The notes: generated by a model from the letters alone, not told the origin. Counted from the stretch's first letter, positions 1 to 8,900 are shown. The stretch: 23,624 nucleotides of DNA from Caldilineaceae bacterium (GCA_019637645.1 JAHBVH010000103.1:1-23624); one strand, 5' to 3'. Made by a program: numbers and translations.

Positions 1-1
1 T

Positions 2-310
2 ATTATGCAGTTGGATAATGGCAATGCCCTGATGGGGGGTGCGGATCCGACCCAGCTCATCAAGGACTATCCCGGTCGCGCGGTGACAGTCCACCTGAAG
101 CCCTACACCCAGGTTGCTGAGCCCGCCGACCCCGAGGCGGCGTTCCGTCCGCTTATCGGCCAGGATAGTGTACCTTGGGCAGAATTTTTTAATGCTTGTG
201 AAACCGTTGGCGGCACCGAGTGGTATATCGTTGAATATGAGAGTGATGCCTACCCACCCCTAGAGGCAGTCGCCCGCTGTCTCCAAGCCCTCCGCGCCAT
301 GGGCAAATAA
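2..310 (+). CDS. Sugar phosphate isomerase/epimerase-like protein, C-terminal fragment
   Basis: The frame is already open at the window edge, so this is the 3' end of a longer gene; the ATG at 5 is internal. The visible 101 residues begin with LDNGNALMGG, which matches the 'D-x-GN-a-xxG-xDP' strand seen near the C-terminal end of TIM-barrel sugar phosphate isomerases/epimerases (AP endonuclease 2/IolE-like superfamily). They end with TEWYIVEYESD and a final helix, a usual ending for that family: the 'eW.vvE.D' strand followed by a 'l..l..mgk' tail. In such enzymes the barrel binds a divalent metal and acts on a sugar or inositol derivative; the substrate cannot be told from this fragment. The SMP-30 lactonase gene follows 47 bases downstream on the same strand, so the two may form a sugar-catabolism operon. 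The family call is fairly sure, the specific function unknown. Confidence 0.7.
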   Translation: MMQLDNGNALMGGADPTQLIKDYPGRAVTVHLKPYTQVAEPADPEAAFRPLIGQDSVPWAEFFNACETVGGTEWYIVEYESDAYPPLEAVARCLQALRAMGK

Positions 311-357
311 CCTGAATCCAAGAAGAAGCCCAAAAGAAAGACGCAAAAGGAAAAACG

Positions 358-1203
358 ATGCTAAAGCTGAAAACTTTGATCGAAGCTGGTGATCCCGAAC
401 GGTTAGCTACCGGCTTTCGCTTTACCGAGGGGCCTATCTGGCAAGCCGATGGCGCCTTGATCTTTTCCGATATCCCCGCTAACCGGCTCTATCGGTGGAG
501 CGCCGAGACCGGTGCCCAAGTCTGGCGCGAGCCAACGGGCAATGCCAATGGCAATACCCTGGATCGCCAGGGTCGGTTATTAACCTGTGAACATTCAGGC
601 CGCCGGGTCTCGCGCACCAACCCCGACGGCACAGTGACCACCCTGGTTGATCGCTACCAAGGGAAGCGGCTGAACAGCCCCAATGATATTGTGGTCAAAA
701 AGGATGGCGTGGTCTACTTTACGGACCCACCCTATGGCATTCAGCCCGAGGAAAAAGAACAGCCCTGCAATGGGGTCTACCGAGTTTTGCTCGACGGCAC
801 GCTTGAGTTACTGGTAGACGACTTCGACCGCCCTAATGGCTTGGCCTTTGCCCCCGACGAAGCGACCCTCTACATCGATGATTCACCGCGCCGCCATGTC
901 CGCGCCTTTGATGTCCGCGCCGACGGAACCCTGACCAACAGCCGGATCATTGCCGATATGGACCATCCCCAGCCCGGCTCGCCGGACGGCATGAAGATCG
1001 ACGAAGCCGGTCATCTATACGTGACCGGCGCGACCGGCGTTTGGGTCTTTGAACCGAATGGAGAACTACTAGGCGTGGTGGTCACGCCGGAGCGGCCAGC
1101 CAACTGTGCGTGGGGCGATGACGATCGCCAAAGCCTCTATATCACAGCCCAAACGTCACTCTACCGGATTCGGACCAAGGTGGCCGGTTTAGCCGTGCGC
1201 TAA
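358..1203 (+). CDS. SMP-30/gluconolactonase family lactonase
   Basis: A 281-aa protein of the SMP-30/gluconolactonase/LRE family, a six-bladed beta-propeller that hydrolyses sugar lactones using one divalent metal ion. All expected metal and active-site positions are visible: Glu in TEGPIW near residue 24, Asn in LNSPNDIV, Asn in RPNGLAFAPDE, and Asp in GSPDGMKID. The blade-like motifs LIFSDIPANRLYRW and VYFTDPPYG are also typical. The start is the ATG at 358, preceded by a purine-rich AAAAGGAAAAAC stretch that serves as ribosome binding site. There is no signal peptide, so it is cytoplasmic. With the upstream isomerase fragment it suggests oxidation of an aldose or polyol to a lactone and its opening, but the true substrate cannot be inferred. 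The gene ends before a perfect hairpin repeat and is convergent with the DapF homologue. Confidence 0.88.
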   Translation: MLKLKTLIEAGDPERLATGFRFTEGPIWQADGALIFSDIPANRLYRWSAETGAQVWREPTGNANGNTLDRQGRLLTCEHSGRRVSRTNPDGTVTTLVDRYQGKRLNSPNDIVVKKDGVVYFTDPPYGIQPEEKEQPCNGVYRVLLDGTLELLVDDFDRPNGLAFAPDEATLYIDDSPRRHVRAFDVRADGTLTNSRIIADMDHPQPGSPDGMKIDEAGHLYVTGATGVWVFEPNGELLGVVVTPERPANCAWGDDDRQSLYITAQTSLYRIRTKVAGLAVR

Positions 1204-1222
1204 AGGGCCTGAACAGGAAATT

Positions 1223-1291
1223 AGGACGCGGATAAACGCAGATGAGCGCGGATAAAATAAATCCGCGCTCATCTGCGTTTATCCGCGTCCT
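1223..1291. repeat. Perfect 31-bp hairpin repeat, copy 1
   Basis: Bases 1223-1253 are the exact reverse complement of 1261-1291, with a 7-base loop AAAATAA. Each arm is built from the sub-motif GGACGCGGATAAACGCAGAT. It lies between two convergent genes (SMP-30 lactonase and DapF homologue). It could act as a two-way transcription block, but no T-tract follows on either strand, so it is not a standard intrinsic terminator. A second, imperfect copy with the same sub-motif is at 22193-22250, so this is a dispersed repeat family and not a one-off structure. Confidence 0.9.
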
Positions 1292-1306
1292 TCAACCTGG
1301 TTTGGG

Positions 1307-2143
1307 TTAGTCAAACGCTTCGGTTGCTAAGAAGCCCGCACAGACCTTGGTTACAGCACCAGTCATCTGGATCGACCAATCATCACCGACTTCAATGGTA
1401 ATCACACCACCGGGACAGTGAACGTTGATCGTCTTCTCACAGAGGCCGAGCCGATGGGCCACCGCCGCGGCCGCGCTACTACTACTCCCCGAAGCCAACG
1501 TATAGCCGACCCCGCGTTCCCAGATCTCGATACGAATGTTGTGCCGATCCAACACCTGCATAAACTGGACATTCGTGCGGTTGGGGAAAGACGGTGCATG
1601 CTCCAAATGCGGCCCCAAAGCATGGGCAAGGGCAGCGTCAACCTGGGCCATCACGACAACACAATGAGGATTCCCGACCGTCGCCGCGCAATAATGCAAC
1701 GTCTGCCCAGCCACTTCAATGACTTCATTGATCACTTCGCGCGGCGGCCCCAAAACAGGAATGTGCGTACTGTCAAAGCTCACCTGCCCCATGGCCACGG
1801 TCACTTGTCGCCCTTCGGCCAAGACTTGCGCCGTGACGCGCCCGCCTGGTGTCATGATCGTAAAGGGATCGTTAGCCACCAAGCCTTCATCCCACAGATA
1901 GCGGGCAAAGATCCGCAACCCATTGCCACTCTTTTCAAACTCCCCACCATCAGGGTTAAAGAGCCGTAGCCCAAAATTTGCCCCTGTGCTGACGAATGGC
2001 CCTAACAAAATACCATCCGACCCCACCCCATAATGGCGATCACAGATCCGTATGATCGCAGCCGCACTCAGCCCTGCCGGGACATCCACAGGCGGAATGA
2101 CAATATAGTCGTTACCCAAGGCTTGGTATTTATAGAAATGCAT
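1307..2143 (-). CDS. dapF: Diaminopimelate epimerase homologue with both catalytic Cys replaced by Ser
   Basis: A 278-aa protein, normal length for DapF, which interconverts LL- and meso-diaminopimelate for lysine and peptidoglycan synthesis. Substrate-binding landmarks are kept: YQALGNDYIV at the start, Asn in FNPDGGEF, Asn in VGNPHCVVV, Asn in RTNVQF, and Glu-Arg in WERGVGYT. The two catalytic cysteines are not. The usual CGNG motif reads SGNG with Ser72 (codon AGT at 1930-1928), and the usual ACGTG motif reads ASGSS with Ser218 (codon TCG at 1492-1490). Both changes were confirmed in the nucleotide sequence, and the frame is intact. The ATG at 2143 was chosen; an in-frame TTG precedes it. 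The gene begins 11 bases after the thioesterase stop, last in a PhyH-thioesterase-DapF cluster. It may be a lineage variant, an enzyme with altered chemistry, or a non-DAP racemase; the gene symbol marks homology only. Confidence 0.8.
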   Translation of the reverse strand: MHFYKYQALGNDYIVIPPVDVPAGLSAAAIIRICDRHYGVGSDGILLGPFVSTGANFGLRLFNPDGGEFEKSGNGLRIFARYLWDEGLVANDPFTIMTPGGRVTAQVLAEGRQVTVAMGQVSFDSTHIPVLGPPREVINEVIEVAGQTLHYCAATVGNPHCVVVMAQVDAALAHALGPHLEHAPSFPNRTNVQFMQVLDRHNIRIEIWERGVGYTLASGSSSSAAAAVAHRLGLCEKTINVHCPGGVITIEVGDDWSIQMTGAVTKVCAGFLATEAFD

Positions 2144-2154
2144 CAATCGTCTAC

Positions 2155-2595
2155 TTACTTTGGTATCACCAACTTTGCCAGCGCCGTCCGAATTTTCTCG
2201 GGCACCGGCGTTGGCCGGTTCTCATTCCGGCGATCGACAAAGACGTGGACAAAGTAGCCCGTCGCCGCGGGCGCTTCATGCCCAACCGTAAAGATCCCGA
2301 TCTCATAGCGCACGCTGCTATTACCAATGCGCGCTACCCGCAATCCCGCTTCCACCAACGCTGGATAGGCAATGGCGCGCTGATACTGACACAAACTTTC
2401 AATTGCAAAGCCGACCACGGGATCGGTCCGAAAATCTAGCCCACCATGATGGACCAGATAATCGGCGATCACTGTATCAAAGAAGGAATAGTATTGGACA
2501 TTATTGACATGCCCATAGACATCGTTGTCCATCCACCGCGTTGGGATCTGCAAAAAATGGCGATAGGCTTGTCGAGTTTCGTTTGGTTTATCCAT
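2155..2595 (-). CDS. Acyl-CoA thioesterase, 4HBT/YbgC hotdog family
   Basis: A 146-aa protein with the hotdog-fold thioesterase signature TRWMDNDVYGHVNNVQYY (the D-x-x-GHVNN-x-x-Y motif of the 4-hydroxybenzoyl-CoA thioesterase/YbgC family) at about residues 17-34. The aspartate in this motif is the usual catalytic residue for acyl-CoA hydrolysis. Small proteins of this group act as cytoplasmic tetramers on short- or medium-chain acyl-CoA esters; the preferred substrate is not readable here. The ATG at 2595 was chosen because the family domain starts just after it. The frame stays open upstream, but that extension overlaps the PhyH gene and looks like its out-of-frame reading. The start lies 20 bases after the PhyH stop, and the DapF homologue follows after 11 bases, so co-transcription is very likely. 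Confidence 0.85.
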   Translation of the reverse strand: MDKPNETRQAYRHFLQIPTRWMDNDVYGHVNNVQYYSFFDTVIADYLVHHGGLDFRTDPVVGFAIESLCQYQRAIAYPALVEAGLRVARIGNSSVRYEIGIFTVGHEAPAATGYFVHVFVDRRNENRPTPVPEKIRTALAKLVIPK

Positions 2596-2615
2596 CGTCA
2601 GAACTTCGTACAAAC

Positions 2616-3446
2616 CTAGGCTGGCTTGCGCTGATTGTCGCGCGGGATCGGGCGCTGGGGATGAACGATTTGGCGGCGCTCGGGGGTGAGGCGTTCCAAC
2701 AAGGCAGGCGACACTTGGTAGCCGTGGCGGAAATTGCCCCAAGAGGGACCATAACGATAGACCACAATGCGCCGTAAGCCTGGCTTCGTCCGCTTGGCCG
2801 AGCCATGGGAAATCGCATCGACAAAGAGCAGCGCATCACCGGCGTTGAGATGAACCTCCATGGCACCCTCGATCCCATCGACCGACGCGCCATGGGCCAT
2901 GCGATACTTATCAAAATCGGGATGTTGGAAGTTGGCCTTGTGGCTGCCTGGGATGATCATCGTACCGCCATCGCCCGGACCAATATCGGTGAGTGCCAAC
3001 AGAATGTTGACCTGACCACACTGGAAACGGCCATTATGGTAGTGGAATTGATTGCGTTTGGTGTGCGTGTGTCCGCCCGAATGTAGACCAATCGCTTCGC
3101 CAGGGCCGCGGAAGTTCGCAAAATTCTCATCAATAAAGAGCGGGCCATGATTATAGTCAAAGCTACCTTCGCCCCCAACAAAGGTTTTAATCTTTTCTAG
3201 CCAGGCGGGGTGATCGATGAGCTTCTCAAAGGGCTCGCCAGCTTCATAAATCTGTTGCAAATTTAGGCCATCGGTGGTGCCAAAGGAATGCGCATGGACA
3301 TCGCCCCACCACTCGCCTTGTTTCAACGGTGGGATTTCATCCAAACAAGCATTGCACGCATCGACCTCTTCTTGGGTCAAGGCGTTTTTCAAGACCAAAT
3401 AGCCACGCAGGTCAAACAAATAGATCTCTAAATCGCTCGGTTTCAT
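2616..3446 (-). CDS. Phytanoyl-CoA dioxygenase (PhyH) family protein
   Basis: A 276-aa protein of the PhyH family of Fe(II)/2-oxoglutarate-dependent oxygenases. Visible features are an N-terminal 'F-x-x-x-GYLVLKNAL-T-EEV' opening, LHSGG at 121-125, then a core ALTDIGPGDGG-TMIIPGSHK at about 151-170, and the distal iron ligand His214 in ISHGS with a downstream RR pair (225-226) suited to binding 2-oxoglutarate. The proximal H-x-D iron motif is not canonical: the nearest candidates are in LHSGG and FHYHNG. This resembles the subgroup common in Planctomycetes- and Poribacteria-type genomes, whose substrates are largely unknown. The ATG at 3446 is preceded by GAGGAGT, a good ribosome binding site; the longer reading to 3614 has none and no family similarity. 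It is the first gene of the PhyH-thioesterase-DapF cluster. Confidence 0.85.
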   Translation of the reverse strand: MKPSDLEIYLFDLRGYLVLKNALTQEEVDACNACLDEIPPLKQGEWWGDVHAHSFGTTDGLNLQQIYEAGEPFEKLIDHPAWLEKIKTFVGGEGSFDYNHGPLFIDENFANFRGPGEAIGLHSGGHTHTKRNQFHYHNGRFQCGQVNILLALTDIGPGDGGTMIIPGSHKANFQHPDFDKYRMAHGASVDGIEGAMEVHLNAGDALLFVDAISHGSAKRTKPGLRRIVVYRYGPSWGNFRHGYQVSPALLERLTPERRQIVHPQRPIPRDNQRKPA

Positions 3447-3833
3447 AACGACTCCTCGCATACCGCGCTTGCCCGCAAAACCAACGATCTCGTAAGCATC
3501 AGTTTCGCGTTGCATAAAATTAATTGTAAGATTGGTAGCGTATCTCACCCACAGGCTAGCCGATAGGCTAGTGGCAAAGCGATCGTAGCATGGGTTGGCA
3601 AAAGCTGCAACCACTCCTAGCTAGACGAGCCAGCAAGCGCAAGACCAGGGCTCATCAAATAAATCAATCATTTGTAGAAACAGCCACGCCTAGCATACAC
3701 TAGGCTCTGTTGATAGTGGTTACGACCGGATCTAGCCGCTTTTGAACGCCGGTCAGGTTTCTCGAGCATGATTCACGACCAGAGGCCCATGATCTCTGCT
3801 GTCGCCAAAATACCAATCACTGGGGCCAGCCCG
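3447..3833. promoter_or_regulatory. Divergent intergenic region with two short dyads
   Basis: These 387 bases separate the divergent PhyH cluster and the AlaX gene and hold no convincing gene. Two perfect dyads are visible: CTAGCC-GATA-GGCTAG at 3556-3571 and GCCTAG-6 bases-CTAGGC at 3688-3705. A possible plus-strand promoter is TTGTAG (3672-3677), an 18-base spacer and TACACT (3696-3701), which overlaps the second dyad. That is consistent with an operator, but the match is weak and the role is inference only. Confidence 0.3.
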
Positions 3834-5042
3834 ATGAGTGAACGTCTTTATTACACTGATGCCTACCAAACCGAATTTGACGCCCAGATCACGGCCTTCA
3901 CAACCGTCAACCATCAGCCAGCGGTCGTCCTCAGCCAGAGCTATTTCTATCCAACTTCTGGCGGTCAACTCCATGATATCGGCACCTTGAATGGACACCC
4001 GGTCGTCGAGGTATTGGTCAATGAGCAAGGCGATGTGGTTCATCTGCTGCAAAGCGCGTGGCCGACTGACCAAGTGGGGCAAACCGTACATGGGAAAATT
4101 GACTGGGCGCGTCGCTATGATCACATGCAGCAACATAGTGGACAGCATCTGCTCTCTCAGCTCTTTTATCAACAGCTAGGGATAGAGACGCTCTCCGTCC
4201 ACTTTGGCACAACGGAATCGACCTTGGATCTGGATTGCACCGACCTTACACCGGAGCAACTTACCGCCATAGAAACCGCGGCTATGCAGCGGGTCTATGC
4301 CGCGCTGCCCATCAAGGTCTATTTTGTCGAGCAAGACGGGCTGGCGACGCTGCCGCTGCGCCGCGCCCCCAAGGTTAGTGGCACGGTGCGCATTGTCGAA
4401 ATCGATCAATTTGATTATTCGGCTTGTGGCGGCACCCACTGTCATACGACCGCCGAGATCGGCCCCGTAAAGTTGATCCGTACCGAACGCCGCCGTGGTC
4501 AGCTCCGGGTAACCTTTTTATGTGGGCAACGGGCTTGGCACGATTATCAACAGAAACATCAGCTCATTACCCAAGCAGCGGCGCTCTTTAACAATGAGAT
4601 TGGCAATGTACCCCTGTTGATCGAGCGTAATCTGGAACAGCTCAGAGCCTTGCAGCAGACAATCGACAGACAGGAGAACACGCTGTTGGGCCTAGAGGCG
4701 GCTCAGCTCCTGGCAACGGCAATACAGGGCAATGGCTATCGGCTCGTCCAGCAATGGTTCACCGACAAAGAAGTGCCAACCGTCAAACGGTTGGCTCAGC
4801 AATTGCAACAAGAAGCTGGGATCATCTGCCTACTGGGCGTTGTTCAAGCGGAGAAAGCAACCTTGATCTTTGCCCGCTCCGCCGATCTCAGCCTCCATGT
4901 GGGGAATCTACTCCGTGATCTGCTACGAGAAGCTGGGGGCAAGGGCGGTGGGAAGGAAGATTTTGCCCAAGGCGGGGGGATTTCAGAGCCCCAGGGGGAG
5001 GCGCTCCTCAGCTTGGCCCAAGCGCGCCTGCTCCAACAGTGA
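3834..5042 (+). CDS. alaX: Alanyl-tRNA editing protein AlaX (AlaX-L type)
   Basis: A 402-aa protein matching the free-standing editing domain of alanyl-tRNA synthetase, which hydrolyses Ser-tRNA(Ala) or Gly-tRNA(Ala) in trans. An N-terminal beta-barrel with FYPTSGGQLHDIG (residues 38-50) precedes the zinc site: HxxxH at His101/His105 (HSGQHLLSQ) and Cys198-GGT-His202 (ACGGTHC). The C-terminal third carries a helical stretch and a DHHA1-like glycine-rich motif, GGKGGGKEDFAQGGG, near residues 369-383, as in long AlaX proteins. All four zinc ligands are present, so it should be active. The ATG at 3834 was chosen since MSERLYYTDAY aligns with family N-termini. An ATG at 3768 is in frame but adds an unrelated 22 residues; neither start has a strong ribosome binding site. 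It converges on the DUF3307 gene with only 25 bases between. Confidence 0.88.
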   Translation: MSERLYYTDAYQTEFDAQITAFTTVNHQPAVVLSQSYFYPTSGGQLHDIGTLNGHPVVEVLVNEQGDVVHLLQSAWPTDQVGQTVHGKIDWARRYDHMQQHSGQHLLSQLFYQQLGIETLSVHFGTTESTLDLDCTDLTPEQLTAIETAAMQRVYAALPIKVYFVEQDGLATLPLRRAPKVSGTVRIVEIDQFDYSACGGTHCHTTAEIGPVKLIRTERRRGQLRVTFLCGQRAWHDYQQKHQLITQAAALFNNEIGNVPLLIERNLEQLRALQQTIDRQENTLLGLEAAQLLATAIQGNGYRLVQQWFTDKEVPTVKRLAQQLQQEAGIICLLGVVQAEKATLIFARSADLSLHVGNLLRDLLREAGGKGGGKEDFAQGGGISEPQGEALLSLAQARLLQQ

Positions 5043-5067
5043 CGCTGGTGATAACCGCGCCGCCGCC

Positions 5068-5655
5068 CTATCGCATCACCACATGCAGCAGCGCAGTCAG
5101 CCATTGATAGGTTGGACCAGCAAAGACAAAGCCGATCAAAAGTAAGCCGATCCGTTGTTCCAGCTCGAGCATCTGTCGCTTCGTCCAGCGTAAAAGGATA
5201 TGACGTTGCAGTGCTTCTTCGCTCAGGCTATTGGTCCATACCCAGCAGAAAACCATGACCGCCAAGAGCGAAGCACAAGCCAAGGCCATCAAGGCCAGCG
5301 GATAGGGCAGCATACTCTGGGGCGGGACGACATACCAAGTGAAGGCCCCCAAGGTAGCGAGCCCAATTGAGGCTAGATGAAAGCCCTGATCCACCAGGAA
5401 ACAAAAGGGGGCCACGCTTTTGACATATCGTTGCTTGTAGGCATCAATAAGAAAATGGGCCACCCCTAGTCCCAAGATCAACGGCCAATAGCCCAAGGGA
5501 TCTTGGATAGTCAAGGCGGTAATCGCGACGTAGATAAGCACATGGAGAAAAACGCCAACCAGACGCTCTTTTTTTAACTTCGCAATCCCATTGGTCTGAA
5601 GCGGAAAATCGGTTAGGAAATGAGCTAGCAGCAAGGTTATCAGTAGGTGCATCAT
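5068..5655 (-). CDS. DUF3307 family integral membrane protein
   Basis: A 195-aa protein with four to five hydrophobic segments, starting MMHLLITLLLAHFLTDFPLQTNGIAKLKK. This opening, followed by a HVLIY segment, GVAHFLIDAYKQ and FLVDQGFHLAS, is characteristic of the DUF3307 family: bacterial membrane proteins with conserved His/Asp pairs (AHFLTD, AHFLID, DQGFH) that look like buried polar or metal sites. No biochemical role is established for the family that I can name. The start at 5655 (or the next codon, 5652) is preceded by AAGGA at a proper distance. The longer open frame up to 5751 adds a Cys-rich segment with no family match. It stands alone on this strand and is convergent with AlaX. 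Confidence 0.75.
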   Translation of the reverse strand: MMHLLITLLLAHFLTDFPLQTNGIAKLKKERLVGVFLHVLIYVAITALTIQDPLGYWPLILGLGVAHFLIDAYKQRYVKSVAPFCFLVDQGFHLASIGLATLGAFTWYVVPPQSMLPYPLALMALACASLLAVMVFCWVWTNSLSEEALQRHILLRWTKRQMLELEQRIGLLLIGFVFAGPTYQWLTALLHVVMR

Positions 5656-5831
5656 TGGGTCCTTCGCGCATTGAACAAGAACACGGCTGATAGAGAGTGC
5701 AGCGATAAAAAGACAACAGGAACTCCGCCCGATTGCCTGTGGCGTAATCATATCACCAAAATAGACTGCTACTACGTCAATAATGACGGACGTGCTCTGC
5801 CATAATCGGGCATACTAGAACACGCTTAGGC

Positions 5832-5906
5832 GTTACGCACGTAGACCAGACCTGACAGGTTTTCCAAACCTGTCAGGTCTCTAGTCACGCTGATCAACTG
5901 CGTAAC
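5832..5906. repeat. Nested palindromic repeat with AGACCTGACAGGTTT core
   Basis: The core is a perfect 15-bp hairpin, with arms 5848-5862 and 5866-5880 and a 3-base loop. It is nested inside an outer inverted pair GTTACGCA (5832-5839) and TGCGTAAC (5899-5906). The whole unit lies in the 324-base gap between the divergent DUF3307 and STAND genes. The nested symmetry suggests a non-autonomous mobile palindrome (REP/MITE-like) and not a terminator, as neither flanking gene ends here. I believe this core motif recurs in many environmental genomes, but no search was made. Confidence 0.8.
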
Positions 5907-5979
5907 TTCTAACGCTATAGCGCTCTAGTCGTACCAACCAACGGCGTCACGCCTATTTCTATGCAATGTTAACGAGCCG

Positions 5980-8900
5980 ATGAAGCCCATTCATTCTGAC
6001 AAAGAACAGATTATCCGGATCATCAATCGCTTGCTAGCGCGTTCCGGGTTGAACATCGATCAAGTTGTCGCCCGTATGCAGATCGATGGTTGCCAGATTA
6101 CCCGCAGCACCTTTGAAAATCGTTTTACGACGCGTGTCCACCAAAAACCGAATATTTCTGCCGAGTGGCTGCTTGCCCTGGTCGCGGCTTTTACCCAAGG
6201 TCTTGCCAATAATGAGCGCTGTCGGGCCGCGGAAGCCATTGAACTTGCTCAGCTTACGCGCGCCCCCCTTGAACTCCTTTCTGAGATCAATCACTTCTTT
6301 CCAGCCTCGGAATTTTCGGCTGCCATTGAGCAGTATGTGTCGCCGCTATCGGGCTGGATCGAACAGCACCCAAACCTCCCCGCTCTATCACCGGCCCAAT
6401 CATTGCCGAAGCGGGCCGCCAATCACCCAGGCGTACAAGCACAACCGCCGCCGACAAGCAGCGAAGATTGGGGCGAAGCACCAGATACAACCTACTTCAG
6501 CGGTCGTGTGACCGAGCTAGCGTTGCTCCAACAATGGATCGGGGCGGCCCACTGCCGAGCGATTGGCATCTTTGGCATGAGCGGCATCGGCAAAACGTTG
6601 CTGGCGACCCGCGTAGCCGAAAGTCTCCGCCATGAATTTACGGCGATCTGTTGGCGCTCTCTGCAGAATGCGCCCCCGCTCTTTGATCTCCTCGGCGATT
6701 CGCTAGTCGCTCTGACCTCCTTAGCGCGGCCCGAGCTACCAGCCACCTTGGCCGAGCGCCAATCCTTGCTTTTCCAGAGCCTACGGACACGCCGGTGCAT
6801 TTTCATGATCGACAACTTCCAAACGATCATGGAAGAAGAGAGCAGCAGTGGCCGCTATCGGCTGGGCTACGAGAACTATGGCCCCTTTCTTCGGCGCTTG
6901 GCCGAGATTCCCCACCGCAGTTGTGTGATCCTGACGAGCCAGGAAAAGCCTGTAGAATTGGCCTTGATGGAAGGCGATGGGCTACCCGTTCGCAGCCTAA
7001 CGCTGGGGGGAATGAGCCCCGACGAAGCCCAGCAGATCTTACAAGGCAAAATGCTACAGGGTGATGCCGCGGCCTGGGCACGTTTATGCGCCCACTATTC
7101 TGGCAACCCCCTGGCCCTCAAATTAGCAGCCGATACCATCCGGGATCTCTTTGCCGGGCAGATTGAAACCTTTTTAGCCACTGACGCGACGCTCCTGCAA
7201 AATATCAGCGAACTACTCGACCAGCAATTTAGCCGCCTTGCCCTGCTCGAGCGCGAATTGCTCTATTGGCTGGCCATTGAGCGCGAACGGGTGACCATTG
7301 AAACGCTTCACGACCATCTGTTGTCAAAGGTTTCTCCATTGACGCTGGTTGAAGCACTCCGCTCACTCCAACGGCGCTCCTTACTCGACCCCCATCCGGC
7401 GGGCTTTCGCCTCTCGCATGTGGTGTTAGCCTACATGACCAAACGGCTCGTGAACTTGGTCGTCGATGAACTGAGCGCCGAAATGCCGATCTTGCTCGCC
7501 AGCTTTGCCCTTTTGCCGACCCAAAGCAAAGAGTATCTGCGCGATACCCAGGTCCGGCTGCTCATCAAGCCCATTCTGGCACAACTCCAGAGTGGACTCA
7601 GTACAGAAGAGGCATTCGAGCAAGTTGTCGAGAAAATTGAGCGTATCCTGTATCAGCACCAGCAGAGCCAGCCCCCGCCGGAAGATTATTGTGCTGGCAA
7701 TCTGCTCAACCTGCTCATCTATCTACCCGCCGACCTCAGCCGACGCGATTTCTCACACCTCCATATTCGCCAAGCACACCTCCATCGCGCACTCTTACAA
7801 GATGTTAATTTTTCCCACGCGACTTTCCGCGACACCGCCTTTCTCGAAACCTTTGGCAGCATCTCAACAGTTGGCTTTAGCCCACACGGCGACTACCTCG
7901 CGACCGGCATGACCAGCGGTGAGATCCAACTTTGGCCGACGGAAGGCCAAAGACCCGTGCGCAAATTACAAGGCCACACCGACATGATTTGGGCAGTCGC
8001 CTTTCACCCAGATGGCAGCCGCCTCGCCAGTGGCAGTGAAGATCAGAGCGTCCGCATTTGGGATGTCGCCAGCGGTGAATGTCTTTTCCAGACCCATGCC
8101 CACAATGGTTGGGTCAAAAGTGTTTGCTTCAGCCATAACGGTACCCAACTGGCTAGTGGTGGACACGACGCACTGGTACGCATTTGGGATGTAGAGACAG
8201 GGGCTTGCCGGATGAGTTGGACAGCCCACGACGGCTGGGTTTGGGCTGTGGCCTATAGCCCCGATGATCGCCTGTTAGCCACCGCAGGGGAGGACCAGCA
8301 AATTCGGCTCTGGGATGCGGCAACCGGCCACTGTCTCCAGGTGCTGACCGGTCATCAAGCGCCCGTACGGGCGCTGGCCTTTGCCCCCCATCAGCCCTAT
8401 CTGGCAAGTGGCAGTTTCGACCATACGATCAAACTGTGGGATCTGACGACAGGGCATTGTATACGCACCTTGGCTGGTCATACCAACCTGATCTGGTCAG
8501 TGGCCTTTAGCCCAGATGGGCGCTTGGTTGCCAGCAGCGCCGACGACCAAAGTATCTGTTTGTGGGAAATAGCCACCGGTCAGCTCTATCGCCGCCTTCA
8601 AGGGCACCACAACCGCGTTTGGTCTGTGGCATTTCACCCGAATGGGGAATTGCTCGTGGGCGGTGGGGATGATCAAACTTTGCGCTTTTGGGATGTAGCA
8701 AGCGGTCACCTTGTGCGCAAAGTCGCTGGCTACACCAACCAAGTCTGGTCGCTGGCGGTTGCGCCCCCGTCATCAACCAACAGTTGGCGGCTGGTCAGTG
8801 GCAGTGATGATGGGATTGTTCGGCTTTGGCAATGGCGGAATGGTCATAGCAACAAGCTCCTCCAAGGGCACACCGAGCGGGTCCGAGCAGTATGCGTTAG

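Noticed and set aside
1223..1291. Classical intrinsic terminator
   Set aside because: No T-tract follows the stem on either strand, and a sister copy elsewhere shows it is a dispersed repeat.
1418..1969. A 183-codon plus-strand reading frame opposite the DapF homologue
   Set aside because: It lies wholly antisense to a clear family member and shows no domain or ribosome binding site.
2596..2742. A 49-residue N-terminal extension of the thioesterase
   Set aside because: It overlaps the conserved PhyH C-terminus in another frame and is Pro/Arg-rich without family similarity.
3447..3614. A longer PhyH start
   Set aside because: The ATG at 3446 has a GAGGAGT site; upstream residues do not match the family.
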